From Rhizobium sp. NXC14 (GTDB taxonomy: Bacteria; Pseudomonadota; Alphaproteobacteria; Rhizobiales; Rhizobiaceae): a stretch of 64,000 nt of DNA. The stretch spans positions 685,001 to 749,000 of the forward strand of contig NZ_CP021030.1 in the NCBI RefSeq assembly GCF_002117485.1, given 5' to 3'. The position numbers and the translations under genes are program-made. The number at the start of each line of letters is the position of its first letter. The stretch's first letter is position 1. Shown here one piece after another: positions 9,104 through 17,910 of this stretch. The notes under the pieces are model-generated. The model made no database searches. It saw nothing but the letters and a program-made list of their open reading frames with translations, and was not told the DNA's origin.

Positions 9104-10156
9104 ATGAAGAGCTCATTTATTTCAAGTTCGGCCATTCAGAATGCAATGCGGTTGACGATCCGTCAGGCGCAGAACCAGATGACGAAGGCGACGATGGAAG
9201 CGACCACGGGGGTCTATGCGGATATCGGCGTCTCGCTCGGCGGCAATGCGGCCAGAAGCGTAGATTTCACCCGCGAGACCGACAGAATCGATTCAATCAA
9301 ATCAAGCAATTCGCTTGTCAGCGCACGCATGGAATCCTCGCAGCTCGGTCTTTCCAAGATGAAGGACGTCGGCGATGGCCTCGTTTCGAAGCTGACGGCG
9401 CTGCAGGGTAGCCACGATCCGGGCAGCATAACCGTCGCCATTCAGTCGGCCACCAGCGCACTTTCGACCATGATGGATACGGCCAACACCATGGTGAACG
9501 GGGAATATCTGTTCTCCGGCATCAACACGGACGTGCAGCCGCTGACCGACAAGACGACGGCCACGAGCGCCGCCATCGTTACTGCGCTCAACACTTATGC
9601 GGCCGGTCTCGTTCCGCCGAAAGCGGTCAGCGACCTCACCGGCGCTGAAATGGGGACCTTCATCACGTCGACGGTCGAGCCGATGTTCAGCGAAGCGAAC
9701 TGGACGGCTGCGGGGACCGGCTGGTCGCAGGCGTCGAGTCAGAACATGACGAGCCGCATCAGCAACTCGGAAGTGATCGAATCTTCGACCAATGCCAATT
9801 CCGAAGGCATGCGTTATTTGGCGCTTGCTTCGGTCATGACCACCGCCCTGCTCGGCCAGAACCTCAGCACCGATGCAATGACGACGGTGTCCAAGCAGGC
9901 GATCAGCTACACGGCCAAGGCCACAAGCGGCCTCGTGACGCAGGCAAGTCAGCTTGGCCTCTCCCAGGAGCGCGTCAAGAAGTCCAATGACGCTCTCGAC
10001 GCTCAGTCGAACATCATCAAGAACAAGCTGGTCGATCTCCAGGGCGTCGATCCCTACGAAGCCTCGACCCTCGTCAAGACTTTGGAAACGCAGCTTGAAA
10101 CCGCTTACACGATCGTCTCGAAGATCCAGCAGTTGAGTCTCGTAAACTACCTTTGA
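9104..10156 (+). CDS. flgL: Hook-filament junction protein FlgL (HAP3)
   Basis: Second junction protein, flagellin-like, linking FlgK to the filament. The N-terminus (SSFISSSAIQNAMRLTIRQAQ) and the C-terminus (LVKTLETQLETAYTIVSKIQ) show the conserved flagellin-type coiled-coil ends; the middle is variable and Ser/Thr-rich. Length 350 residues. It follows flgK with a three-base gap and is 31 bases ahead of flaF. It could be mistaken for flagellin, but position after flgK and length favour FlgL. Confidence 0.93.
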   Translation: MKSSFISSSAIQNAMRLTIRQAQNQMTKATMEATTGVYADIGVSLGGNAARSVDFTRETDRIDSIKSSNSLVSARMESSQLGLSKMKDVGDGLVSKLTALQGSHDPGSITVAIQSATSALSTMMDTANTMVNGEYLFSGINTDVQPLTDKTTATSAAIVTALNTYAAGLVPPKAVSDLTGAEMGTFITSTVEPMFSEANWTAAGTGWSQASSQNMTSRISNSEVIESSTNANSEGMRYLALASVMTTALLGQNLSTDAMTTVSKQAISYTAKATSGLVTQASQLGLSQERVKKSNDALDAQSNIIKNKLVDLQGVDPYEASTLVKTLETQLETAYTIVSKIQQLSLVNYL

Positions 10157-10187
10157 TGATCAAAGGCGCGCACAGAAGGATGCATGA

Positions 10188-10535
10188 ATGTATCAGTTCT
10201 CATATGCCGAAGTCATGCAGGACTCGGTGGCCGACGCGAAAGAGCGGGAATGGCAGGTTCTTGACCGGTCCATAGAACTGCTGGCGTTGGCGCGCGACAA
10301 GGAAAAATACGGTCGGGAAGCCATCGAAGCCCTGTTTTATACGCGCCGGGTTTGGATCAGCTTTATCGAGGATCTGAAACATCCGGAAAACCAGCTGGAT
10401 ATCCAGCTCAGGGCCAACCTCATCTCGATTGCGATCTGGATATTGAAGGAATGCGACAGGATCAGAAAACGTCTGTCTAATAACTACCAGGGCATCATCG
10501 ACGTTACCACCATCATCAGGGATGGACTTAAATGA
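10188..10535 (+). CDS. flaF: Flagellin synthesis regulator FlaF
   Basis: Small alphaproteobacterial protein needed for flagellin production and secretion, acting opposite to FlbT. The 115-residue sequence has the family pattern: [18 protein letters not shown] at the start, then [13 protein letters not shown], and [19 protein letters not shown] in the middle. It overlaps flbT by four bases (ATGA at 10532), so the antagonistic pair is translationally coupled. Confidence 0.95.
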   Translation: MYQFSYAEVMQDSVADAKEREWQVLDRSIELLALARDKEKYGREAIEALFYTRRVWISFIEDLKHPENQLDIQLRANLISIAIWILKECDRIRKRLSNNYQGIIDVTTIIRDGLK

Positions 10536-10981
10536 AAAGTACACTTCGCATTTCTCTGAAGGCCGGAGAAAGAATCTTCATCAACGGCGCCGTCCTGCGT
10601 GTCGACCGCAAGGTCGCGCTGGAATTCCTGAACGATGTGACGTTCCTTCTCGAGAATCACGTCCTCCAGCCTGAAGGCGCAACGACGCCCCTGCGCCAGC
10701 TCTATTTCATCGCGCAGATGATCCTCATCAATCCCGAGGGCAAGGACCACTCGACGGCGATGTTCCGCAAGTCGATCACCATGCTGCTCACCTGCTTCAA
10801 GAACGAAGAGATCCTCGCTGAGCTGAAGCGGATCGATGCGCTTGTGTCGACCGGCCGCGCCTTCGACGCCTTGAAGGCGATCCGCGGTCTCTACGCGATC
10901 GAAGACAATATCCTCAACAATCACGAACTGCCGCCGACGATGGTCGAGCAGATTCGCAGGGAGATCGCACCATGGCGGTAG
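10532..10981 (+). CDS. flbT: Flagellin translation repressor FlbT
   Basis: RNA-binding post-transcriptional regulator that, in Caulobacter, promotes flagellin mRNA decay until the hook is finished. The 149-residue product contains [19 protein letters not shown] and a long helical C-terminus, matching the family. It is coupled to flaF upstream and overlaps the start of flgD by ten bases (10972-10981), an arrangement that may link FlbT and FlgD synthesis. Confidence 0.95.
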   Translation: MKSTLRISLKAGERIFINGAVLRVDRKVALEFLNDVTFLLENHVLQPEGATTPLRQLYFIAQMILINPEGKDHSTAMFRKSITMLLTCFKNEEILAELKRIDALVSTGRAFDALKAIRGLYAIEDNILNNHELPPTMVEQIRREIAPWR

Positions 10982-11397
10982 ACGCAACGTCAAGCGTGAC
11001 GAGTTCGACCACCACGAGCTCGAGCTCAACTCAGAGCAAGGCGACGCTGAACTACGACAACTTCCTTCAGCTGCTCATCGCGCAGATGAAGAACCAGGAT
11101 CCGACCGATCCGATGGATGCAAGCGAACAGGTCGCTCAGCTTGCCACCTTCTCGCAGGTCGAGCAGACGATCCAGACCAACACCAAGCTGGATACGCTCC
11201 TGGCAAGCTCGAGCCTGACCCAGGCCAGCAGCTATGTCGGCAAATATATGGAAAGCGCCGACGGCACCGTCAAAGGCGTCATCGATTCCGTCAAGGTTTA
11301 TTCCGACGGCATCATTGCGACGACCACGGATGGCGATAAGATACTCGTGCAGGCGGGAATCACTGTCGCCGACGAGGCGCCGAGCAGCAGCTCCTGA
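10972..11397 (+). CDS. flgD: Hook-capping protein FlgD
   Basis: Scaffold that caps the growing hook and directs FlgE assembly. The conserved N-terminal part is clear: [19 protein letters not shown], then [20 protein letters not shown]. At 141 residues it is short compared with enteric FlgD (about 230): the C-terminal FLG-Ig/tudor-like domains are mostly absent, a form common in rhizobia. The Ser/Thr-rich start and Ser-rich end look unstructured. It overlaps flbT. Confidence 0.93.
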   Translation: MAVDATSSVTSSTTTSSSSTQSKATLNYDNFLQLLIAQMKNQDPTDPMDASEQVAQLATFSQVEQTIQTNTKLDTLLASSSLTQASSYVGKYMESADGTVKGVIDSVKVYSDGIIATTTDGDKILVQAGITVADEAPSSSS

Positions 11398-11437
11398 CGC
11401 AAAGGGGTGTCAGCGCGCCTGACAATGCCGATCAATC

Positions 11438-11460
11438 GCAGCCCTGTCATACGGGGCTGC
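11438..11460 (+). other. Stem-loop in the flgD-fliQ gap
   Basis: GCAGCCC (11438-11444) pairs with GGGCTGC (11454-11460) across a nine-base loop in the 90-base gap between flgD and fliQ. No T-tract follows, so it is more likely an RNA-processing or stability element than a terminator. Confidence 0.4.
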
Positions 11461-11487
11461 TTCGAGGCGATATGAGGTTGCCTTCAG

Positions 11488-11754
11488 ATGAATGAAGCTG
11501 ATGCATTGGATCTGTTCCAGGCCGCAATCTGGACGGTCCTGATTGCCTCCGGTCCGGCGGTTCTCGCTGCGATGGTGGTGGGTCTCGTCATCGCGCTGAT
11601 CCAGGCGCTGACCCAGGTACAGGAAGCGACACTGACCTTCGTGCCAAAGATTGTCGCGGTGCTGGTCGTGGTCGGAATCACCGCCCCCTTCGTCGGCTCG
11701 CAGATCTCCATTTTCACCAATCTGGTCTTTTCGCGCATTCAGTCGGGTTTCTGA
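11488..11754 (+). CDS. fliQ: Flagellar export gate protein FliQ
   Basis: Small inner-membrane component of the FliP-FliQ-FliR export gate. The 88-residue protein has two membrane helices (about 15-37 and 50-75) and the family core LIQALTQVQEATLTFVPK. Length is exactly typical. It lies between flgD and flhA with 90-base gaps on both sides. FliP itself is not in this window. Confidence 0.96.
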   Translation: MNEADALDLFQAAIWTVLIASGPAVLAAMVVGLVIALIQALTQVQEATLTFVPKIVAVLVVVGITAPFVGSQISIFTNLVFSRIQSGF

Positions 11755-11843
11755 GCCACCTTCGCGCAAGCTTCGCCATTTAGTTCTCGATCCGAATTGG
11801 GCGGACTCATGTCCGCCTCCTCTCATGAAGAGACGGAATCGTC

Positions 11844-13931
11844 ATGGCGCAACCACCTGCACTCCCCCTTCCGAAAGTCGCCCCGAGCCTGCGCGATATC
11901 GGTTTTGCCCTCGGCATCATCGGCATCATCTGCATTCTCTTCCTGCCGATCCCGCCGTTCCTGATCGATATGGGGCTGGCCTTCTCGATTGCTTTCTCGG
12001 TGCTGATCCTGATGGTCGCGCTATGGATCCAGAAGCCGCTCGATTTCTCGTCTTTTCCGACCATTCTGCTGATCGCAACGATGACACGATTGGCGCTCAA
12101 CATCGCGACGACCCGCGTCATCCTGTCCCACGGCAATGAAGGCCACGATGCGGCCGGCGGCGTCATTGCCGGTTTCGCCAGTCTCGTGATGTCCGGCGAC
12201 TTCGTCATCGGTCTGATCGTCTTCCTGATCCTCATCACCATCAACTTCATCGTCATCACCAAGGGTGCCACGCGTATCGCCGAAGTCGGCGCGCGTTTCA
12301 CGTTGGACGCCATCCCCGGCAAGCAGATGTCGATCGATGCCGATCTCTCGGCCGGCATCATCGACGAAAAGGAAGCCCAGCGCCGGCGCAGGGAGCTCGA
12401 AGAGGAGAGCTCCTTCTTCGGGGCGATGGATGGTGCGTCGAAATTCGTGCGCGGCGATGCCGTCGCCGGCCTCATCATCACCGCGATCAACGTCTTCGGC
12501 GGCATCATCATCGGCTATTTCCGCCATGGCATGCCCATCGGCGAAGCGGCCGACGTCTTCGTCAAGCTCTCCGTCGGCGACGGCCTCGTCTCGCAGATGC
12601 CGGCCCTCATCGTTTCGCTCGCAGCCGGCCTTCTCGTGTCACGCGGCGGTACGACGGGCTCCACGGACCAGGCTGTCGTCAACCAGCTGAGCGGCTATCC
12701 CCGCGCGCTCTCCGTCTCGGCCGTCTTGATGTTCGTTCTCGGCCTGATGCCGGGCCTGCCGACCATTCCCTTCACCGTCCTCGGCGGTCTTCTCGCCTTC
12801 GGCGCCTGGTTCATTCCGCGGCAGGTCGAGGCTGAAAACAAGCTTCGCCGCGAACAGGAGGAAAAGAAGGTCGTCCAGAGCAAGGAACTGGAGAAGGATT
12901 CGGTCAAGTCGGTGCTCCGCACTTCCGAGATCGAGCTCGCGCTCGGCAAGATGGTGTCGACTCGCCTGCTCGGCGCTCACCAGGAGCTGGCGTTCCGCGT
13001 CGGCAAGATGCGCAAGAAGTTCGCCACTCAATACGGTTTCGTCGTGCCGGAAATCAAGGTCACGGACGACATCGCCATTCCCGAGAAGTCCTATCAGATC
13101 CGCATCCATGGCACGACGGTCGCATCCAACCTGCTGCGCGTAGGTGAAGTCCTGGTCGTCACCGGCGCCGGTCGCAAGCCGAGCATTCCCGGCGACGAAA
13201 TCCGCGAACCCGCTTTCGGCATGCCGGCCGTCTCGATCCTCGAAAACTTCGCCGACGATCTGAAACGCGAAGGCTTCCAGCCGATCGACAATGTCTCCGT
13301 CGTGCTCACGCACATGAGCGAAGTCATCCGCAACAACCTGCCGCAACTTCTGTCCTACAAGGACGTCAAGGTGCTAATCGACCGCCTTGATCCGGAATAC
13401 AAGAAGCTCGCCGATGAGATCTGCTCGTCGCACATGTCCTATTCCGGCCTGCAGGCGGTGCTCAAGCTCCTGCTTGCCGAGCGCGTTTCGATCCGCAACC
13501 TGCATCTCATTCTCGAAGCGGTGGCCGAGCTTGCCCCGCATGTCAGGAAGACCGAGCAGATCGTCGAGCATGTCCGTATCCGCATGGCCCAGCAGCTCTG
13601 CGGCGATCTCGCCGATAATGGCGTCTTGCGTGTCTTGCGCCTCGGCAGCAAATGGGATCTCGCCTTCCACCAGGCGCTGAAGCGCGATGCCAAGGGCGAG
13701 GTAATCGAATTCGACATCGATCCGCGCAGCCTGGAGGAGTTCAGCGAGCAGGCCAGCAAAGTTATCCGTGAGTTCATGGATCGCGGCCTGCCATTCGCCC
13801 TTGTCACGTCGCCGGAAACACGATCCTATGTGCGCATGATCATCGAACGGCTGTTCGCCACGCTCCCGGTCCTGTCGCATGTCGAATTGGCCAAGGGCAT
13901 CGAGATAAAGATTTTGGGCTCGATTTCATGA
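11844..13931 (+). CDS. flhA: Flagellar export gate protein FlhA
   Basis: Large component of the flagellar type III export gate: an N-terminal membrane half (about 1-330, roughly eight helices) and a cytosolic half forming the nonameric ring that receives export substrates and chaperones. The FHIPEP-family cytoplasmic loop is seen as [19 protein letters not shown], followed by [19 protein letters not shown]. Length 695 residues, typical. Its stop overlaps the fliR start (ATGA, 13928-13931), so the two membrane proteins are coupled. Confidence 0.97.
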   Translation: MAQPPALPLPKVAPSLRDIGFALGIIGIICILFLPIPPFLIDMGLAFSIAFSVLILMVALWIQKPLDFSSFPTILLIATMTRLALNIATTRVILSHGNEGHDAAGGVIAGFASLVMSGDFVIGLIVFLILITINFIVITKGATRIAEVGARFTLDAIPGKQMSIDADLSAGIIDEKEAQRRRRELEEESSFFGAMDGASKFVRGDAVAGLIITAINVFGGIIIGYFRHGMPIGEAADVFVKLSVGDGLVSQMPALIVSLAAGLLVSRGGTTGSTDQAVVNQLSGYPRALSVSAVLMFVLGLMPGLPTIPFTVLGGLLAFGAWFIPRQVEAENKLRREQEEKKVVQSKELEKDSVKSVLRTSEIELALGKMVSTRLLGAHQELAFRVGKMRKKFATQYGFVVPEIKVTDDIAIPEKSYQIRIHGTTVASNLLRVGEVLVVTGAGRKPSIPGDEIREPAFGMPAVSILENFADDLKREGFQPIDNVSVVLTHMSEVIRNNLPQLLSYKDVKVLIDRLDPEYKKLADEICSSHMSYSGLQAVLKLLLAERVSIRNLHLILEAVAELAPHVRKTEQIVEHVRIRMAQQLCGDLADNGVLRVLRLGSKWDLAFHQALKRDAKGEVIEFDIDPRSLEEFSEQASKVIREFMDRGLPFALVTSPETRSYVRMIIERLFATLPVLSHVELAKGIEIKILGSIS

Positions 13932-14680
13932 TAACAGACCCGCAAGGGACGGTTCTCGCGCTGTTTCTGGTTTTCTGCCGGATCGGCGGCTGTGTGCTGG
14001 TTCTTCCGGGTTTTTCCTCGGCGCGCGTGCCTGAGCAGCTGCGCGTCTTCATTGCTCTCGCGCTGTCGATCGCCGTCATGCCGCTGCTCTGGGACACCGT
14101 TTATCCCGCCGTTCATACGGGATCCGCGACCTATATCGGCCTGATCTTCAGCGAATCACTGATCGGCGTGATGTACGGCATGCTGGCCAGACTCTATACG
14201 CTCGGCATGCAATTCGCTGCGACGATCCTCGCCATGATGGTCGGCTATACCCAACCGGGTTCGGCCGATGTCATCGAAGACACTCCCGAGACCAGCCTTT
14301 CCGCCTTCATCACCTTTGCCGGGATCATGATTCTCTTCATCATGGATTTCCATCACATCGTCTTCCGCGCCCTGATCGATTCCTACACGACCATGCCTTT
14401 CGGCGGCCTGGTGCAGATGCGCGCGACGCTGATCTCCTTCACCGACACGCTCGAGCAGACGACCTACATCATGCTGCGGCTGTCGAGCCCCTTTCTGATC
14501 TACGGCATGATCTTCAACGTCTCGATCGGCTTCATCAACAAGCTGGCGCCGCAGATCCCGGTCTATTTCATTTCCACGCCCTATCTCCTGATGGGCGGGC
14601 TCTTCCTTCTTTACATCTCGATTGCGGCGCTGGTCAGCCAGTTCGGCCAAGCCTTCAGTTCGATCTATATCGGGCGATGA
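13928..14680 (+). CDS. fliR: Flagellar export gate protein FliR
   Basis: Inner-membrane subunit of the FliPQR gate. The 250-residue protein has six hydrophobic helices. Family segments include [20 protein letters not shown] near the N-terminus and [20 protein letters not shown] near the C-terminus. Coupled to flhA by the ATGA overlap and followed seven bases later by the FliJ-like gene. Confidence 0.96.
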   Translation: MITDPQGTVLALFLVFCRIGGCVLVLPGFSSARVPEQLRVFIALALSIAVMPLLWDTVYPAVHTGSATYIGLIFSESLIGVMYGMLARLYTLGMQFAATILAMMVGYTQPGSADVIEDTPETSLSAFITFAGIMILFIMDFHHIVFRALIDSYTTMPFGGLVQMRATLISFTDTLEQTTYIMLRLSSPFLIYGMIFNVSIGFINKLAPQIPVYFISTPYLLMGGLFLLYISIAALVSQFGQAFSSIYIGR

Positions 14681-14687
14681 GGCTGTC

Positions 14688-15101
14688 ATGATCGAGAAGA
14701 GCCGCTCCCAGAAGCTCAAGCGTCTCCTGTCGGTGCAGCGGCATATCGAAAGGATGGCGGAAAACGATCTGGCCGAAACCAGCCGTCAACGCATCGAGGT
14801 CAATGCGGCGATGGACGATGTCATCGTCGCGCTTGGCTCGATGGATCCCGTCCACCACGCTTTCTCGCAGAATTATGCCGATCGATTCGGCCGGCTCACC
14901 ATCAAGGATCAGCAGCTGACCGGCATGCAGCAGATCCACGAGATGCGGCTGTCGCGCGAGCGCGCCAAGGCCGATCGGCTCGAAGAGGGCATGAAAGAGG
15001 CCTTGGACACTGAGCGCCGCGAGGCCGACGACAATGCCGTTTACGATGTAATCGATCAGCAATTCGCAACGCCAGCCTCCAGCAAGCTTCAAAAACCATA
15101 A
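14688..15101 (+). CDS. FliJ-like coiled-coil protein (candidate export escort)
   Basis: A 137-residue, highly charged, almost wholly helical protein. The N-terminal pattern SQKLKRLLSVQRHIERMAE and the long coiled coils resemble FliJ, which sits in the export ATPase and cycles chaperones. The frame is open from 14622, inside fliR, but the ATG at 14688 directly after fliR is the better start. No FliJ has been assigned to this cluster by clear motif, so the label is inference from fold, size and context. Confidence 0.5.
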   Translation: MIEKSRSQKLKRLLSVQRHIERMAENDLAETSRQRIEVNAAMDDVIVALGSMDPVHHAFSQNYADRFGRLTIKDQQLTGMQQIHEMRLSRERAKADRLEEGMKEALDTERREADDNAVYDVIDQQFATPASSKLQKP

Positions 15102-15132
15102 TCGTTGCGATCTTAATTCAGAGGATTGTAAC

Positions 15133-15693
15133 GTGGCTATTTCGCCCCCCAGTGATCTGGTCTTGGACGTGGTCAAAGCTGCCGACCCCATGGAGGTTCA
15201 GGCAGCCCAGGAAAAATTGAAGGCAAACCGTGCGGCTTTTGCCGCGACGAGCCTCGCCGAGAACGGCAAGGGCTTCTCCAATACGGTCGACGTTCTCGAT
15301 CATATCGGCCAGAAGAGCGGCCTCTCCAACATCCAGAACCGCGCCAAGACCGAGGTTCCGGAAAGCTACCGGAAGTTCGAGGCCATGGTGCTGCAGAACT
15401 TCGTGAAGTCGATGCTGCCGAGCGAGAGCGAAGACGTTTACGGCAAGGGCGCGACCGGCGATATCTGGAAGGGCATGATGGCCGAGCAGCTCGGCAACAC
15501 CATGGCCAAGGGCGATGGCATCGGCATCGCCAAGCAGATGTACAGCGAGCAGCTGCGCCGCCAGGAAGGCAAGATCGTCAACGCTTCGACCGATGATCGC
15601 GACCGCAACACAGCGCTCAGCATGATCGACGACTTCCAGCGCAGGACCTTCGGCACGCCGACCGCCGACTCCAAGACAGCAAGCGACACATAA
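15133..15693 (+). CDS. Rod-binding protein, FlgJ N-terminal-domain type
   Basis: Likely the rod cap or rod-assembly scaffold. Residues about 75-145 match the Rod-binding domain: YRKFEAMVLQNFVKSMLP, then GDIWKGMMAEQLGNTMAKG and GIGIAKQMY. The muramidase domain of enteric FlgJ is absent; the separate lytic transglycosylase at 4626 could supply that function (inference). The start is GTG at 15133 with GAGG (15121-15124) at good spacing. Length 186 residues, longer than the CheL-like minimal form. Confidence 0.8.
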   Translation: MAISPPSDLVLDVVKAADPMEVQAAQEKLKANRAAFAATSLAENGKGFSNTVDVLDHIGQKSGLSNIQNRAKTEVPESYRKFEAMVLQNFVKSMLPSESEDVYGKGATGDIWKGMMAEQLGNTMAKGDGIGIAKQMYSEQLRRQEGKIVNASTDDRDRNTALSMIDDFQRRTFGTPTADSKTASDT

Positions 15694-15704
15694 TCGAGGA
15701 CACA

Positions 15705-16070
15705 ATGGAAATAGTTTCGAACGAATACAGGATCAAATCCGTTCTCGGACGCCTCGAGATGATCATCGACAATGAGAACACCCGGATCGGCAACGATCCG
15801 CAATTTGATCTCAAGGTCTCCAACGCGCACAAGAGCCGTTGCCTCTACGAACTGTCGATGCTTTTCCGCGATACCGATCCGGCCGAGCTTGCCGCTGCCC
15901 ATCTCGATCAACTGCACGGCCTGAAAAAGAAACTGGTTCTGAACGCCAGGCGTGTCGAGGCGCATCTCGAAGCGGTTCGTGCCGTGGCCGACCTCCTGAA
16001 GAACGCGGTTCAGGACGCCGACGCCGACGGCACCTATTCCCAGGAACAATTCGCCGCGCGTGGAAACTGA
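15705..16070 (+). CDS. FlgN-like flagellar chaperone (candidate)
   Basis: A 121-residue helical protein with an N-terminal LEMIIDNENTRI segment and a C-terminal amphipathic helix (LVLNARRVEAHLEAVRAVAD) that resembles the substrate-binding end of FlgN, chaperone of FlgK and FlgL. It lies 11 bases after the rod-binding gene and overlaps the next gene by one base (TGATG). Function is a proposal; no signature is decisive. Another unnamed export helper is possible. Confidence 0.45.
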   Translation: MEIVSNEYRIKSVLGRLEMIIDNENTRIGNDPQFDLKVSNAHKSRCLYELSMLFRDTDPAELAAAHLDQLHGLKKKLVLNARRVEAHLEAVRAVADLLKNAVQDADADGTYSQEQFAARGN

Positions 16071-16606
16071 TGGTCAAGCTCGTCCTTACCGGTATCTGGG
16101 TTTGCGCCATCACCTTGGCCTCAGTCTATTTTTCGGTGTACCTGGCGACGGCGCCGGCACCCGCGGCAACGGATTCCAAGCAGAGCGCGCTCGAACTGGT
16201 GAAGGGTGAAACGATCACTGTGCCGGTCATCGGCGACGGTGCGATCACCGGTTATTTTCTCGGCCGCATTTCCTTCATGATGAACAAGGACATGCTGAAG
16301 GGCGTGACCTTGCCGCTCACCGAGATGACGACCGACGAACTTTTCAGCCTGCTCGTCGGCAACAAGATGGTCGATCTTGCCCACATCAAATCTTTCAACC
16401 CGAAAGCCTTTCGCGAGGAGATCAGGAAGGGCATGAACGAGCGCCTCGGCGGCGAGTATGTCGCTGACGTGATGCTGGAGCAGCTCGATTATCTCTCCAA
16501 GGAAGAGGTCAAGGAAAATTCGGCCGGTCAACCGAAGAAGCTCGGCGCACCGGTCAAGATCGTCGAGGGCGCCCCAGCCGAGGAAGCATCGGCCCCCGCA
16601 CATTGA
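16070..16606 (+). CDS. Membrane-anchored protein closing the flagellar cluster, function unknown
   Basis: A 178-residue protein with one N-terminal membrane helix (LVLTGIWVCAITLASVYF) and a periplasmic domain, ending in a Lys/Pro/Ala-rich tail. I do not recognise a characterised family. The frame is open from 15839, but the ATG at 16070 overlaps the stop of the FlgN-like gene and starts the membrane helix, so it is preferred. It is the last gene before a strong hairpin at 16626-16653. It may act at the motor or the export apparatus; that is context only. Confidence 0.75.
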   Translation: MVKLVLTGIWVCAITLASVYFSVYLATAPAPAATDSKQSALELVKGETITVPVIGDGAITGYFLGRISFMMNKDMLKGVTLPLTEMTTDELFSLLVGNKMVDLAHIKSFNPKAFREEIRKGMNERLGGEYVADVMLEQLDYLSKEEVKENSAGQPKKLGAPVKIVEGAPAEEASAPAH

Positions 16607-16625
16607 AGCAACCGATCATCGATGC

Positions 16626-16653
16626 ACAAACGGCGCCTTCGGGCGCCGTTTGT
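16626..16653 (+). terminator. Hairpin ending the flagellar operon
   Basis: ACAAACGGCGCC (16626-16637), loop TTCG, then GGCGCCGTTTGT (16642-16653): a perfect 12-base-pair stem capped by the very stable UUCG tetraloop. T residues are mostly inside the stem, so it resembles a terminator without a long T-tract. It lies 20 bases after the last flagellar gene. Confidence 0.7.
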
Positions 16654-16899
16654 CGTTGGGCCGCCTTTGGTTAACAAACTACTTATGCGAGCATCAAAAT
16701 CCAAGGAATTTTCCTAAGGGTTGTTTGAAACCGTCCTGCTATATCAGGTGGCACAGCTTGGCATGCGCCGTTTTCCGCGATCGGGGCGACGCCGTCCATG
16801 CGTGACGCGACCGGTTCTTTCGAGATCTCCGGGGTGCGGAAATATGGGCTTGTTTTCCGGGATTTCGGGCGCATGACGCACCCTCGGCAGGAGGTAGGA

Positions 16900-17739
16900 A
16901 TGAATTTGATTGCAAACTTCGCGGTGCTTGCGTCGCGGCGGACGATCTTCGATCTGCCGGTCTGCGATCTCGGCTGGGACGATGCCCTCGTTTTTATCAA
17001 CGAGCTGGCGTCCATTCCCGTCGGCCAGACCGTGGTTTGCTTCGTCAACGCCCATAACATGCTGACGGCGCTGCGCGACGATGAATATTACCGGATCATG
17101 TCGCACAACTTGGTGCTGCCGGATGGTATCGGCCTCAATATAGCATCGCAGATCGCCCATGGTGGGCCATTTCCCGCCAATCTGAACGGCACCGACTTCG
17201 TGCCGGCCCTGCTCACCTTCATGGAGACCCCGCGCCGCATCGGTCTCATCGGAGGCAAGCGCTCGGTCGTCGAGGCGGCGGCGGAAAATTTCCGCAAGCA
17301 CACGCCCTGGCATGAGTTTGTGGTTATTTCCGATGGATTTTTCGACAAGGTCGACTCCACGGATGTCATCGAGGAGGTCGAGCGCCAGAAACTCGATATT
17401 CTGATCGTCGGCATGGGGACGCCGCTGCAGGAGAAATGGGTTCATGACAATATCCGTGCCGACCATGCGCGCCTGGTGCTGACGGTGGGCGCGCTCTTCG
17501 ACTTCGTCTCCGGCGCCGTGCCGCGGGCGCCGAAGACCGTACGGATGATGCGTCTGGAATGGGCCTATCGCCTGATACAGGAGCCCGCGCGCCTGTGGCG
17601 GCGCTACATCGTCGGCATTCCGGTCTTCCTCTTTCATGTCCTGCGCTACCGCTTCCGCCGGCGCGAAAGAATGCTCAGCCATCCGGAAGAGGCCCGCAAC
17701 GCCGTGCAGCCGGCGGCCGATCGCAAGAGGGCGAGCTGA
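16900..17739 (+). CDS. WecG/TagA/CpsF-family glycosyltransferase
   Basis: Transfers a sugar (often N-acetylmannosamine-type) from a nucleotide donor to a lipid-linked acceptor in surface polysaccharide synthesis. Family markers: CFVNAHNMLTALRD, NLVLPDGIGL (the conserved Asp-Gly), LNGTDF and ILIVGMGTPLQEKWV. The frame opens at 16798, but the ATG at 16900 is preceded by AGGAGGT (16889-16895) and matches the usual start. Length 279 residues. The C-terminal basic helices fit peripheral membrane binding. It stands beside a chain-length-type protein, suggesting a role in exopolysaccharide or LPS; the substrate is not deducible. Confidence 0.88.
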   Translation: MNLIANFAVLASRRTIFDLPVCDLGWDDALVFINELASIPVGQTVVCFVNAHNMLTALRDDEYYRIMSHNLVLPDGIGLNIASQIAHGGPFPANLNGTDFVPALLTFMETPRRIGLIGGKRSVVEAAAENFRKHTPWHEFVVISDGFFDKVDSTDVIEEVERQKLDILIVGMGTPLQEKWVHDNIRADHARLVLTVGALFDFVSGAVPRAPKTVRMMRLEWAYRLIQEPARLWRRYIVGIPVFLFHVLRYRFRRRERMLSHPEEARNAVQPAADRKRAS

Positions 17740-17910
17740 GCCTGCAGTGTCCGCGCGTTTGACGCGCAGCAGCGCTATCGAGAATCGGACCGCAATTCTT
17801 GCCGGCTGCGGTTAACCATTTCTTTGCCATGAATATTTAGAGTGACTTAATCATCTGCTTCGCATGCGGATGAGTAAACTCGGCCATCATGTGCATGAGA
17901 TGTGGCGCAA

